64,000 nt of DNA. Source: Bradyrhizobium sp. SZCCT0231 (lineage in GTDB: Bacteria > Pseudomonadota > Alphaproteobacteria > Rhizobiales > Xanthobacteraceae). The position numbers and the translations under genes were made by a program. Numbering within the stretch: the stretch's first letter is position 1; the number at the start of each line of letters is the position of its first letter. The notes under the pieces were generated by a model, which was not told where the DNA came from, did not search any database, and saw nothing but the letters and a program-made list of their open reading frames with translations. Positions 8,662 through 17,867 of the stretch are shown here, in pieces. The stretch covers positions 248,001 through 312,000 of the forward strand of contig NZ_JAFCKP010000006.1 in NCBI RefSeq assembly GCF_018130245.1, in the 5' to 3' direction.

Positions 8662-9414
8662 TCAGTCGGTTGCGGTCTTGATCAGCGCGAGCGCCGGCAG
8701 GAGATCGAGATGGGTCCGGTTGCGCAGCGCAAGCCGCAAATTGCGCACCGCGAGCCGCGCATGCTCGCGCATGACGGCCTCGGCACGGGCGCCTTCGCGG
8801 TTCTCGATGGCGTCGATCACGACGCGGTGGTGCTCCTGGGCGATGATCAGGATCTGCTGCGCCTCGGGCAGCGCCGACTGCGCCATCACGAAGCCGCTCG
8901 GGGACGCAAACGGCAGTGCCGAGGCGCGGTCGATCTGCCGGATCAGGGGCGGGCTGCGCGACAGCTCCGTGAGCTGTGCGTGGAAGCGCGCATTCAGCGT
9001 GACATAGGACGAGAAGGCATCGACCGAGATCGGCACCTGCCGCAGCAGCTCGTCGATCGCAGCCAAGCACTCCTTCAGAGGCTCCAGCTCGCGCGCGGAG
9101 ACGCCGCGCTCGGCGGCAAAGCGCGCCGCCAGGCCTTCCAGCGTGCCGCGCAGCTCGATGGAATCGGAGATGTCGCGCTCCGAGAACGCCTTGACCATGA
9201 AGCCGCCGGAGGGGATCGCCTCCAAGAGGCCCTCCTCCTCCAGCCGCACCAGCGCCATGCGCACCGGCGTGCGCGAGGCGCCTGTTGTCTCCACCGCCTG
9301 AAGCTCGGAGATGCGCTCGCCGGGGCGTAAAGACCCCGACAAGATCTGGTCGCGCAGCGCGAGCTGCGCCTTCACGGTCTGCGAGACGGAGCGGTCGATC
9401 TCACGCTCGGCCAT
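8662..9414 (-). CDS. GntR family regulator with FCD domain (VanR-like)
   Basis: A 250-residue protein with a winged helix (residues 15-80: LRDQILSGSLRPGERISE, then GASRTPVRMALVRLEEEGLL) and an FCD effector domain (ELRGTLEGLAARFAAERG, with later His residues such as NARFH and QEHHRVV). It lies between vanA and vanB with gaps of 3 and 11 bp, so it is co-transcribed with both. By analogy with VanR, it probably represses the operon and releases DNA on binding vanillate or a related aromatic acid. Confidence 0.9.
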   Translation of the reverse strand: MAEREIDRSVSQTVKAQLALRDQILSGSLRPGERISELQAVETTGASRTPVRMALVRLEEEGLLEAIPSGGFMVKAFSERDISDSIELRGTLEGLAARFAAERGVSARELEPLKECLAAIDELLRQVPISVDAFSSYVTLNARFHAQLTELSRSPPLIRQIDRASALPFASPSGFVMAQSALPEAQQILIIAQEHHRVVIDAIENREGARAEAVMREHARLAVRNLRLALRNRTHLDLLPALALIKTATD

Positions 9415-9417
9415 GCT

Positions 9418-10467
9418 CTACTCCGCTGCCTGAAGGTGCTGCGGCGCGTTTTCCTTCGCCACCATCTTGTCGATCAGCTTGCGCGACCACATCGCGCCGG
9501 CGTCGATGTTGAGATTGTAGAAGATGCGATCGGGGTTCTCGTCCATGGCGCGCTGCTGCGCTTCGAGGATCAGCTCGTCCTCGCGGAAGATGCCGGAGAC
9601 GCCCTCACGGATCTCGGTGGTGATGCGCTGCTCGCCCAGGCGGTAGTTGCGCACGAAGGCCCAGAAATAGTGGCAGGTCTTCTCGGTCTCCGGCGTGATG
9701 GTGTTGAGCACGAAGCCGTTGACGCCCTGCGAGCGGTCGCCTTCCGGCGCACCGGTGCCGCTAGGCGCCACACCGACGTCGATGGCGATGGTGCACGGCG
9801 CCTCGAAGCGGATGATCTGCCAGCGATCGACGAGGCCGGGCTTGCCGAGCTGCTTGGCCCAGAACGGCGGCGGCTCGATGCCGCGCATCCAGCGCGTCAC
9901 CGTGACCGTCTTCTCGCCATGGGTGACGTCGAACGGCGCTTCGGCCACCGCGTCGTTACCGATGGAGGAGCCGTGCACGAAGGTCTCGTGGGTGAGGTCC
10001 ATGAGATTGTCGAGCACGAGGCGGTAGTCGCAATTGACGTGGATGGTCTTGCCATCGCCGGCCCAGGCGGGATCGTGATTCCAGTGCATGTCCGGCACCA
10101 GCGCGGGATCGGCCAGCGCAGGATCGCCCATCCAGAGCCAGATGTAGCGGTGACGCTCGACCACGGGATAGGCGCGCACGCAGGCCGACGGGTTGATGGT
10201 CTCCTGCGAGGGCATGAAGGTGCAGCGCCCTTGCGCGTTGTATTTCAGTCCGTGATAGCCGCAGACGACGGTGTCGCCTTCGAGCCGCCCCTTGGACAGC
10301 GGCACCAGGCGGTGCCAGCAGGCATCCTCCAGCGCGGCCACCGAGCCGTCGGCCTTGCGATACATCACGACATGCTTGCCGCAGATCGTCCGCGGCAACA
10401 GCGCCGGCTTCACCTCGGCGTCCCAGGCCGCGGCGTACCAGGCGTTCATGGGGAAGGGTTTTGTCAT
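9418..10467 (-). CDS. vanA: Rieske non-haem iron oxygenase, vanillate O-demethylase oxygenase-like
   Basis: A 349-residue aromatic-ring oxygenase alpha subunit. The Rieske cluster ligands are C50-x-H52 and C69-x2-H72. The mononuclear iron motif is DLTHETFVH, with H160 and H165. Length and N-terminus (FPMNAWYAAAWDAEV) fit VanA, which removes the methyl group of vanillate to give protocatechuate and formaldehyde. The ATG at 10467 follows GGGAGTGAGACCA; an in-frame GTG at 10482 is less likely. It is first in the vanA-GntR-vanB operon. A related O-demethylase substrate such as syringate or veratrate remains possible. Confidence 0.85.
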   Translation of the reverse strand: MTKPFPMNAWYAAAWDAEVKPALLPRTICGKHVVMYRKADGSVAALEDACWHRLVPLSKGRLEGDTVVCGYHGLKYNAQGRCTFMPSQETINPSACVRAYPVVERHRYIWLWMGDPALADPALVPDMHWNHDPAWAGDGKTIHVNCDYRLVLDNLMDLTHETFVHGSSIGNDAVAEAPFDVTHGEKTVTVTRWMRGIEPPPFWAKQLGKPGLVDRWQIIRFEAPCTIAIDVGVAPSGTGAPEGDRSQGVNGFVLNTITPETEKTCHYFWAFVRNYRLGEQRITTEIREGVSGIFREDELILEAQQRAMDENPDRIFYNLNIDAGAMWSRKLIDKMVAKENAPQHLQAAE

Positions 10468-10496
10468 TGGTCTCACTCCCACGGCTTATGTATGCG

Positions 10497-10582
10497 TTAT
10501 GTATACAATAACGGAGGGATGGAAACGTTCAAGCTCAAATTTTGCTTACTTTGATACCTTTTACACAGCCTATGTATACATA
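10497..10582. promoter_or_regulatory. Two TGTATACA operator cores upstream of vanA
   Basis: TGTATACA occurs at 10500-10507 and again at 10573-10580, the second inside the 12-bp palindrome TATGTATACATA. Start-to-start distance is 73 bp, close to seven helical turns. The core resembles GntR/FCD sites, and the Caulobacter VanR site is recalled as having a GTATAC core. Looping or double blockage of the van promoter by the operon's own regulator is an inference. Confidence 0.65.
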
Positions 10583-10635
10583 TAGACCGACTGATTGCTG
10601 TCCGCGAAGGCGCGAATGACCGCACGCGGCGTCTT

Positions 10636-10782
10636 CTTACCCTCCCCTGGAGGGGGAGGGTCGATCGCGCGCAGCGCGAGCGGGGTGGGGTGACGGTCTC
10701 TCCGCATCGAACAGCGCCCGTGGGGAGAGATCACCCCACCCCGGCGCTTCGCGCCGACCCTCCCCCTCCAGGGGAGGGTAAG
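10636..10782. repeat. 147-bp long-stem palindromic element
   Basis: Perfect 28-bp outer arms (10636-10663 and 10755-10782) begin CTTACCCTCCCCTGGAGGGG in their own directions. Inside, a second imperfect stem pairs a GCGCAGCGCGAGCGGGGTGG segment with a CCACCCCGGCGCTTCGCGC segment. It lies between the van promoter and the end of pgm. The nested stems resemble a MITE or the G/C-rich interspersed palindromes of Bradyrhizobiaceae. It may act as a transcription stop for pgm. Confidence 0.85.
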
Positions 10783-10794
10783 AAAGCGGGTGCC

Positions 10795-12441
10795 TTACGC
10801 CGCAAACACCTTCGCCAGCCCGGCCTTGGCTTCTTCTTGAATCCGTTTCAGGTGCTCGGTGCTGCGGAAGCTTTCGGCGTAGACCTTGTAGACGTCCTCG
10901 GTGCCGGACGGCCTTGCGGCGAACCAGCCGAAATCGGTTTCGACCTTGATGCCGCCGAACGGCTGGCCGTTGCCGGGCGCCTTGCTCAGCGTAGCGCGAA
11001 CCGGATCGCCGGCGAGTTCCTTGAGGCCGAGCTGCTCGGGCGTCACCGACTTCAGGATGTTCTTCTGCGGCCCGGTCGCGGCAACGTCGATGCGGGCGTA
11101 ATGCGGCATGCCGAACTCGGCGGTGAGACCGCCAAAGAGCTGGCTGGGATCGCGGCCGGTCTTGGCCATGATCTCGGCGGCGAGCAGGCCGAGGATGATG
11201 CCGTCCTTGTCGGTGGTCCACACCGTGCCGTCGCGGCGCAGGAACGAGGCCCCTGCACTCTCCTCGCCGCCGAAGCCGAAGCCGCCGGTCAGGAGGCCGT
11301 CGACGAACCATTTGAAGCCGACCGGCGTCTCGACCAGCTTGCGGCCGAGCTTCCTGGCGACGCGATTGATGATCGAGCTCGACACCACGGTCTTGCCGAT
11401 CGCGGCATCCTTGCCCCAGTTCGGACGGTGCGCGAACAGATAGGCGATCGCGGTCGCCAGATAATGGTTCGGGTTCATCAACCCGCCGGTGCGCGTGACG
11501 ATGCCGTGACGGTCGGCATCGGTGTCGTTGGCAAAGGCGACGTCGAAGCGGTCGCGCATGCCGATCAGGCTCGCCATCGCGTAAGGCGAGGAGCAGTCCA
11601 TGCGGATCTTGCCGTCCCAGTCGACCGTCATGAAGCGGAAGGTCGGGTCGATCGCCTCGTTCACGACGGTGGCCTTGAGACCGTAGCGCTCGATGATCGG
11701 ATGCCAGTAATGCACGGCGGCGCCGCCGAGCGGATCGATGCCGATCTTGATGCCGGAGGATTTGACGAGGTCGAGATCGACGACATTGCCGAGATCGGCG
11801 ACGTAAGGCGTGATGAAGTCATAGGCATGCACATTCGCGGCCTTGCGCGCCTTGGCATAGTCGATGCGCCTCACGCCGTTGAGGCCGTCGGCGAGATAGG
11901 CGTTGGCGCGCTTCTCGACCACGCCGGTCACGTCAGTATCGGCGGGACCGCCATGCGGCGGATTGTATTTGTAGCCGCCGTCCTCGGGGGGATTGTGCGA
12001 GGGCGTGATGACGACGCCGTCGGCAAGCCCGCTGGTGCGGCCCTTGTTGTAGGTGAGGATCGCATGCGAGATGACGGGCGTCGGCGTGTAGCCGCCGTCC
12101 TTGTCGATCATGATCTCGACGCCGTTGGCGGCGAACACTTCGACGGCGCTGACCAGCGCCGGCTCGGCCAGCGCGTGGGTGTCGATGCCGATGAAGAGCG
12201 GACCCGTCAGTCCCTTTTCTCTTCTGTAGTCGCAAATGGCCTGCGTGGTCGCGAGGATGTGGCCTTCGTTGAACGTGTTCTTGAACGAGGTGCCGCGATG
12301 GCCCGACGTGCCGAACGCCACGCGCTGCGCCGGATCGGACGCACCCGGCTTGCCCGCGAAATAGGCCGTCACCAGCCGCGGAATATTGGTGAGCGCGTCC
12401 GGCGAAGCCTGCTTGCCCGCCGCGGGATGAACATCAGCCAC
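10795..12441 (-). CDS. pgm: Phosphoglucomutase (alpha-D-glucose phosphate-specific)
   Basis: A 548-residue protein of the length of E. coli Pgm. It interconverts glucose 1-phosphate and glucose 6-phosphate, feeding UDP-glucose and surface polysaccharides. The phosphoserine loop TPSHNPP is at residues 146-152, with S148 the likely phosphoserine. The N-terminal GTSGHRGTSF and a metal-binding DTDADRHG motif are intact, and the phosphate-binding RPSGTEDVYKVY is near the C-terminus. The start is a GTG at 12441 preceded by GAGGATATTTCA. It stands alone, upstream of the palindrome at 10636-10782. Confidence 0.96.
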   Translation of the reverse strand: MADVHPAAGKQASPDALTNIPRLVTAYFAGKPGASDPAQRVAFGTSGHRGTSFKNTFNEGHILATTQAICDYRREKGLTGPLFIGIDTHALAEPALVSAVEVFAANGVEIMIDKDGGYTPTPVISHAILTYNKGRTSGLADGVVITPSHNPPEDGGYKYNPPHGGPADTDVTGVVEKRANAYLADGLNGVRRIDYAKARKAANVHAYDFITPYVADLGNVVDLDLVKSSGIKIGIDPLGGAAVHYWHPIIERYGLKATVVNEAIDPTFRFMTVDWDGKIRMDCSSPYAMASLIGMRDRFDVAFANDTDADRHGIVTRTGGLMNPNHYLATAIAYLFAHRPNWGKDAAIGKTVVSSSIINRVARKLGRKLVETPVGFKWFVDGLLTGGFGFGGEESAGASFLRRDGTVWTTDKDGIILGLLAAEIMAKTGRDPSQLFGGLTAEFGMPHYARIDVAATGPQKNILKSVTPEQLGLKELAGDPVRATLSKAPGNGQPFGGIKVETDFGWFAARPSGTEDVYKVYAESFRSTEHLKRIQEEAKAGLAKVFAA

Positions 12442-12690
12442 TGAAATATCCTCGTCCTGTCGTGAGTGCGGGACACCATAGCATCGACCGGGCCCCCGCC
12501 AAGGCACAACACGCGCGCTGGGGACGGCGTTCCGTGGGTGGCGAAGGTGGTGTCACCTGCACGCTCTATGCGGTCGATCAGCAGCTGGCGGAGCCTTCGC
12601 AAGCAAGATCCACCGATCAGAGCGCCCGCGCGCGACAGTGACCTTGCGCCGGAGGCCGGTTTGTTAACTCCGGAGCCCTATGACGAACCC

Positions 12691-13491
12691 ATGCTGTGGG
12701 ATAGGGCACGCTTCAATCTCGGCGCGACGTGGAGACATGCGGCGGTCGTCCTGCTTTTGTCGGCCCCGATCGGCGCACATGCCGGCGACGGCGATATCGA
12801 CGGGCCGCGCACGACCTCGGCGATCGCCGGCGCAAGGACGGAGCTCGGCGCCGGCGAAACGCCGTCATCCCGAGCCGTGATCCGGAAGATCATCGAGAGA
12901 GAAACCGCAAACACCGATTTGCCGGCAGATATCGCCGAGGCGGTCGTCTTCGTCGAAAGCGGCTATAACCCGGCGGTCATCGGCAGCGTCGGCGAAATCG
13001 GCCTGATGCAGGTGCGGCCTGAGACGGCGGCGATGCTGGGCTTCCGCGGAAGCAATGCGGAACTGGCCGAGCCTGATATCAACATCCATTACGGGGTGCT
13101 TTATCTCAGCCGGGCCTGGCGCCTGGCCGGCGGCGACCTCTGCCGCGCCCTGATGAAGTACCGTGCAGGTCATGGCGAAGAGGAGATGACCGCGCGCTCG
13201 CAGGTCTATTGTAACAGGGCCCGCAACCGTCTCGCCGCCATGAACGCCTCGCCGGTCGGGACCGAAGCTGCGGCTGCTCCGGATCCGGCGCCCCCGGTCG
13301 CGGCTGTGGCTGCAGCTCCGGCCAGACCGGCGAGCCGCCCGAAGATGCCGGTGCAGCCCAAAGCGGTCTATGCCCGCTATCGTCAAGGCACCGCCGCCGC
13401 CAGCCGCGCCTATTGGGCCGCACACGAGGCTAGGGTCAGCCAGATCAAGGCGCGCATCGAAGCCAGATGGAAGCGCGTCGCATCGCGTTGA
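12691..13491 (+). CDS. Secreted lytic transglycosylase-like (SLT domain) protein
   Basis: A 266-residue protein with a signal peptide ending near SAPIGAHA, then an SLT/lysozyme-like domain: AVVFVESGYNPAVIGSVGEI carries the catalytic Glu (E of VESG), followed by GLMQVRPETAAMLGF and an NIHYGVLYLSRAW helix. These enzymes cleave peptidoglycan glycan strands in the periplasm. The C-terminal 90 residues are Ala/Pro-rich and basic with no known domain. The ATG at 12691 is the only in-frame ATG that leaves a clean signal peptide, but its ribosome site is weak. Confidence 0.85.
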   Translation: MLWDRARFNLGATWRHAAVVLLLSAPIGAHAGDGDIDGPRTTSAIAGARTELGAGETPSSRAVIRKIIERETANTDLPADIAEAVVFVESGYNPAVIGSVGEIGLMQVRPETAAMLGFRGSNAELAEPDINIHYGVLYLSRAWRLAGGDLCRALMKYRAGHGEEEMTARSQVYCNRARNRLAAMNASPVGTEAAAAPDPAPPVAAVAAAPARPASRPKMPVQPKAVYARYRQGTAAASRAYWAAHEARVSQIKARIEARWKRVASR

Positions 13492-13547
13492 CGGCGATGT
13501 CCTATTGTTTGAGCACGATCTTGTCGGAAAACCGCCGCACACATGCT

Positions 13548-14318
13548 CTACAGTCGCTCGCTGAGCGCGAGCTTGTAGCCGACCCCGGTGACGGTCGCGA
13601 TCACGGGCGTGCCGCTGCCGACGAGCTTGCGGCGCAGCCGCGCCACCAGCGCATCGACCGTGCGGATGTCGACTTCGGCCTGGCGGTTGCTGACGACCTC
13701 GATCAGATAGTCGCGGCTGAGCGGCCTGCCGTCGGCACCGACGAGCGCCGCAAGCAGGTCGAATTCGGCGCGTGTCAGCGCCACCGGCTTGCCGTCGCTG
13801 CCGAGCAATTCGCGCCGGGTCAGGTCGATGATCCAGTCGCCGAACGCGATCGAATTGTGGTTGCGCGCCGCCTTGCGGTCGATCGAGCGCCGCCGCAGCA
13901 CGCTGCGCGCACGCGCGAGCAGGTCGCGCAAGTTGATCGGCTTGGTGACGTAATGGTCGCCGGCGACCTCGAGACCGAGGATGCGATCGACGTCGGTGTC
14001 GCGCCGCGTCACGAAGATGATGCCCGCGTTGCTCGCGGCCTGGATCTCCTTGGCGAGCTCGAAGCCGTCGCCGTCGGGCAGCTGCACGTCGAGGAAGACG
14101 AGATCGGTGCGCGCGCGCAGCGCCTGACGGCATTCCGCGCAGGAGCCGGCGCCGACCACGTCGAAATTGTTCTCGCTGAAATAGCCGACCAGCATGGTCC
14201 GCGTCACCGGATCGTCCTCGACGACGATCAGCCGCTCGCGGCCGGCCGGACGCAAGTCCTGTCGTGCGGAAGCAACCACGGTCCTGGGTGTCCCGTGTGC
14301 GTGCGACCCGGCCTGCAT
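13548..14318 (-). CDS. OmpR/TorR-type response regulator
   Basis: A 256-residue protein with a receiver domain (acidic residues E34-D35-D36, phospho-acceptor D77 in VFLDVQLPDGDG, and Lys in YVTKPINL) and a C-terminal winged-helix trans_reg_C domain (LTRAEFDLLAALV, then VDIRTVDALVARLRRKL). The start is uncertain: 14318 gives a short N-terminal tail, and the frame continues to 14465. No histidine kinase gene is adjacent, so its partner is elsewhere. Confidence 0.9.
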   Translation of the reverse strand: MQAGSHAHGTPRTVVASARQDLRPAGRERLIVVEDDPVTRTMLVGYFSENNFDVVGAGSCAECRQALRARTDLVFLDVQLPDGDGFELAKEIQAASNAGIIFVTRRDTDVDRILGLEVAGDHYVTKPINLRDLLARARSVLRRRSIDRKAARNHNSIAFGDWIIDLTRRELLGSDGKPVALTRAEFDLLAALVGADGRPLSRDYLIEVVSNRQAEVDIRTVDALVARLRRKLVGSGTPVIATVTGVGYKLALSERL

Positions 14319-14650
14319 ATTCAAGTCGCCGCGCAACGCGCTGTCATGTGAACGGATATTCACAGCCTGTTCGAGCCCCCGAAATTGCCGCGATACTAGG
14401 CGCGTTGTGATGTGCAAACAATATTGGTCATGATCTCGCAGCATTAAGTATGAACTGGCGCACAATTCTCATTCCGCGCATCCTTGCACGGACGGCCGCA
14501 CAAGCGGCCTCGCACCAACCCAAAGCCGCCGATCCCGCACATCCGGCTTTGGATTGAGCCGCGGTTAACGTAAAGAAGGGCTTCGGCTTCGGAAGACCCC
14601 CTCGCGCCTCTATTGTCCCGCCTGCAAATGCGAACCACGGAGCAGGCGTG

Positions 14651-15808
14651 ATGCAGGGACAGGCCCGATCGGCCGCCGGTCGAACCGAGCAAGGCACGGT
14701 GCCTTTCGGCCGTTCGCACACGCTCGACGTCCTGCGCGGCCTCGCCATCGCCGGCGTGATGGCGATTCACGTGTCGCAGTCATTTCCGTCCAACATCCGT
14801 GCCGTCGATTTTGCCTTCATGTGCGGCTGGACCGGCGTCAACGTGTTCTATTTCGTCAGTGCCATGACGATGTGCCTGATGTGGACGCAGCGTGTCGAAA
14901 CCAGCCCGACGCGCAAATTCTACATCCGCCGCTTCCTGCGCATCGCGCCGCTGTTCTGGCTCGCGATCCCGGCCTACCTCGTCATCAACGGTACCGGACC
15001 GGGCGACAACGCGCCCAACGGCATCGGGGCCCTTCAAGTGATCCTGACCGCGACGTTCCTGCACGGCTTCTGGCCGGACAGCGTCAACAGCGTGGTGCCC
15101 GGCGACTGGTCGATCGCGGCCGAGATGACCTTCTATCTCGTCTTCCCGCTTCTGATCACCGCGTTCGGCTCGCGCCGTCATCTCTATCTCGCGCTGGCGA
15201 TCGTGCTGCATCTCGTCAATGTCTGCCTGTTCAAGCCGTGGGCCTTCGCGCTGTTCTCGGCCTATTACGGCCCCGGCCACGAGGCCTTCGTCTGGACCAC
15301 GCTGCACATCAGCTTCCTGAACCAGCTTCCGGTCTTCCTGGTCGGATGCGCGCTGTTCTTCGCACTGCGCGACGGCTTCGCCAGGTCCGACGCCGCCATC
15401 GTCGCAGTCTTCATCGCGCTGTCCTTCGCTGCCGACCGCGCGACCGGCTCGCATGAGTTCAACTATCTGATGATCAATTTCGTGCTCGGCGCGCTGGTTG
15501 CCGGTTGCATCAAGCTTGCGATCCGCTTCCAGCCGCTCGAGGCGCTCGGCCGCAACTCCTATTCGATGTACCTGTCGCACTTCGCGGTGATCTATGGCCT
15601 GCGCCAGCTCTGGCCGCTCGCGGATGGACTGGTCTCGCTGCTCATCGCCTATGTCGTCAGCGCCGCGTTGAGCTATCTCGTCGCACGCGCAACATGGCAT
15701 CTGGTGGAACGGCGCGCCCAGGATCTGGCGCACCGCCTGACGTCTCAGGAATCGCGCCAGTCAACCCTCCGGCCGACCATCGCCGCCACAGTGGCCGGTC
15801 TGCACTGA
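14651..15808 (+). CDS. Acyltransferase 3 (OafA/YrhL) family membrane protein
   Basis: A 385-residue protein with about ten membrane segments. It has the acyltransferase 3 start (HTLDVLRGLAIAGVMAIHVS), the RRFLRIAPLFW basic motif, and the conserved NSYSMYLSHFAVIYGL near the C-terminus. Members add acetyl or other acyl groups to sugars in the inner membrane. A GTG three bases before the ATG is an alternative start. It lies 3 kb before the polysaccharide locus and may act on the same polymer, but it is separated from it by the MBL and epimerase genes. Confidence 0.88.
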   Translation: MQGQARSAAGRTEQGTVPFGRSHTLDVLRGLAIAGVMAIHVSQSFPSNIRAVDFAFMCGWTGVNVFYFVSAMTMCLMWTQRVETSPTRKFYIRRFLRIAPLFWLAIPAYLVINGTGPGDNAPNGIGALQVILTATFLHGFWPDSVNSVVPGDWSIAAEMTFYLVFPLLITAFGSRRHLYLALAIVLHLVNVCLFKPWAFALFSAYYGPGHEAFVWTTLHISFLNQLPVFLVGCALFFALRDGFARSDAAIVAVFIALSFAADRATGSHEFNYLMINFVLGALVAGCIKLAIRFQPLEALGRNSYSMYLSHFAVIYGLRQLWPLADGLVSLLIAYVVSAALSYLVARATWHLVERRAQDLAHRLTSQESRQSTLRPTIAATVAGLH

Positions 15809-15894
15809 ACGCCCGGTGCCCAACGGCGTGACGCGGCTTGCCTCGCTGCCGCCTTCGAATCTAGTGTGAATATCTTCACGCTGGAGGTGGCGTC

Positions 15895-16743
15895 ATGGAG
15901 GTCATACTGCTCGGCACCGGCGGTCCGCGCCCGGACCCGCGCCGCATGGCGACGACCACGCTGATCAGGCTCGGCGACGAGAATATCCTGTTCGACGCAG
16001 GCCGCGGCGTCGTGCTGCAGCTCAGCAAGGCCGGCGTGCCGCTCGGCGCCATCAACACGGTCTTTCTCACCCATCATCACTTCGACCACATCGGTGACCT
16101 CTACGATGTGATGCTGAATTCATGGATGCACGGGCGCAAGGACGCGCTGCGCGTCTATGGACCGCCGGATACCGAGCGGCTCGTCAGCACGCTGATCACG
16201 CAGGTCTACGACAAGGACATCGCGTGGCGGGACAAGGGCGAGCCCAGCTTCGGCGGCTGGAAGCCTGTCGCCGCTACGGACATCGTGCCGGGTCCCGTTC
16301 TCGACACCGGGCGCTGGAAGATCAGCGCCGAGCTGGTCTCGCATGGCGATGGCCTCGACATGCCGCCGGCCTTCCTCGCGCGCTGGATGTGTCTCGGCTA
16401 CCGCTTCGAAGCGGAGGGCAAGGTCATTGCAATTTCCGGCGACACCGTCCCCTGCCCCGGGCTCGAGCGGCTGGCATTGGGAGCCGACCTGCTTGTCCAA
16501 TGCTGCTTCCTGGCGACGCCGGAGATCAACAACGAGCATTTGCGCCGGCTTGCGAAATACACGATCGCCTGTGGCGACACCGTCGGCAAGATCGCGGCCA
16601 AGGCGGGCGTCAGGAAGCTCGCGCTGACCCATCACCGGCCGCGCACCGACGATGCCATGTTGAACGCGCTGCTGGCGGATGTCAGGCAGGACTATGCGGG
16701 GCCGGTCGTGCTCGGCGAGGACCTCATGCGCATCGAGGTCTGA
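15895..16743 (+). CDS. MBL-fold metallo-hydrolase (ribonuclease Z-like)
   Basis: A 282-residue metallo-beta-lactamase-fold hydrolase. The zinc motif is THHHFDHIGDL, with further metal ligands in SHGDG, SGDT and THHRP. N-terminal MEVILLGTGGPRPDPRR matches the RNase Z/ElaC-like branch, but the exosite of true tRNase Z is not evident, so the substrate is open. GGAGGTGGCGTC precedes the ATG. A short inverted repeat (GTGAATATCTTCAC) lies just upstream. Confidence 0.88.
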   Translation: MEVILLGTGGPRPDPRRMATTTLIRLGDENILFDAGRGVVLQLSKAGVPLGAINTVFLTHHHFDHIGDLYDVMLNSWMHGRKDALRVYGPPDTERLVSTLITQVYDKDIAWRDKGEPSFGGWKPVAATDIVPGPVLDTGRWKISAELVSHGDGLDMPPAFLARWMCLGYRFEAEGKVIAISGDTVPCPGLERLALGADLLVQCCFLATPEINNEHLRRLAKYTIACGDTVGKIAAKAGVRKLALTHHRPRTDDAMLNALLADVRQDYAGPVVLGEDLMRIEV

Positions 16744-16798
16744 GCATCATCGAGGCACGCGCGCCGCAATTGATCACGCGTGCGGAAGCTGTCCGGCG

Positions 16799-17686
16799 TC
16801 AGGACGATCCGATCTCAATCCGGTAGGATAATTCTTCCTCAGCGCCCGGCGCGATTTGCATCAGCCCCGGCTTGTCGGTGAACTCGCCTTGGAAGCCGGC
16901 GGGACTGGCATAGCCGCGCCAGGGCTCGATGCAGAGGAACGGCGCACCTGACGGCTTCGACCAGACGCCGAGCTCGCGAAAGCCGCGCCATGACATTTTC
17001 AACCAGGGCCCCGTCGATGCACCCTGCCCCGCGGCATAGCGGACCGAAGTGCTCTCGATCCGGTCGAAGATGATGGCGTCGTCGGTGAACAGGGATTCGG
17101 ATAATGAGAGCGCGGCACCTTTGACCGGGCTCGGCTCCACTGCCGGGCGCAGCAGTCCACCATCGAGACGGCGGACCGGGGACGACTCTGCGCGCGCGAA
17201 AGTCAGCGCATAGCTCTCCTTTGCCGCGCCGGGCTGCAGCGGCCAATTGAAGGCGGGATGGCCGCCGATCGACGCCGGCAACGTCTCCTTGCAGGTGTTG
17301 GCGATCGTGAGCGTCAGATCGAGGCCGGTGTCATCGATCGCATAGCCAGCCGTGAGCCGGAACGCGAACGGATAGAGCGCGCGCGTCGCCTCATTGTCAT
17401 CGAGCACCAGGGTGCAGCGGCTCTCGCCGCGTTCTGCCCACACAAAGCGGCTGTCGCGGGCAAAGCCGTGCTGGGTCAGCCGATACGTCTTGCCCTGGTG
17501 CCGCAATTCGTCGTCGGCAAGGCGCCCGACGATCGGGAACAGCAGCGGCGCGTGGCGCGGCCATTCCGGACCCGCCTGCCAAAGGAATTCGATGCCGCCG
17601 TCCTTCAGCGAGCACAGCTCGGCGCCGTGCGCCTTGACGGTCGCGGTGAGGGAGCCGCTGCGAATGGAGTGGGTGTCATCGGTCAT
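16799..17686 (-). CDS. Aldose 1-epimerase family protein (LacX/YeaD-like)
   Basis: A 295-residue beta-sandwich epimerase-like protein. Visible features are TQHGFARDSRF (conserved HGFAR), IGGHPAFNWPL (conserved GGHPAF), and a C-terminal FLCIEPWRGYASP carrying the likely catalytic Glu in IEPW. The family equilibrates alpha and beta anomers of hexoses or hexose phosphates in the cytoplasm. It is convergent with the MBL gene (55-bp gap) and divergent from the first glycosyltransferase gene. Confidence 0.88.
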   Translation of the reverse strand: MTDDTHSIRSGSLTATVKAHGAELCSLKDGGIEFLWQAGPEWPRHAPLLFPIVGRLADDELRHQGKTYRLTQHGFARDSRFVWAERGESRCTLVLDDNEATRALYPFAFRLTAGYAIDDTGLDLTLTIANTCKETLPASIGGHPAFNWPLQPGAAKESYALTFARAESSPVRRLDGGLLRPAVEPSPVKGAALSLSESLFTDDAIIFDRIESTSVRYAAGQGASTGPWLKMSWRGFRELGVWSKPSGAPFLCIEPWRGYASPAGFQGEFTDKPGLMQIAPGAEEELSYRIEIGSS

Positions 17687-17867
17687 TGCCGACCTCTACA
17701 CTGCGGACTCACACGCAGCAAGGCGGCGCCGGCCATGCATGCGGCGCCTCGGAGCCATGCCGAGTTGCGTCATATTTCTGTACCTAACGATTGCTCACTT
17801 GCGGTTCCTCCACCGCGAGCTCCCCGCAAACCCGGCCGGGACTCCGCTGAACCATCGTGGTAGTCAA

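Noticed and set aside
10690-12444. 584-residue plus-strand frame
   Set aside because: Antisense to pgm, which has all phosphoglucomutase motifs.
12865-14133. 422-residue minus-strand frame
   Set aside because: Overlaps the lytic transglycosylase and the response regulator in wrong frames; Arg/His-rich and without domains.
15895-16743. True tRNase Z (rnz)
   Set aside because: The zinc motif fits the superfamily, but the flexible-arm exosite was not seen, so only MBL-fold hydrolase is called.
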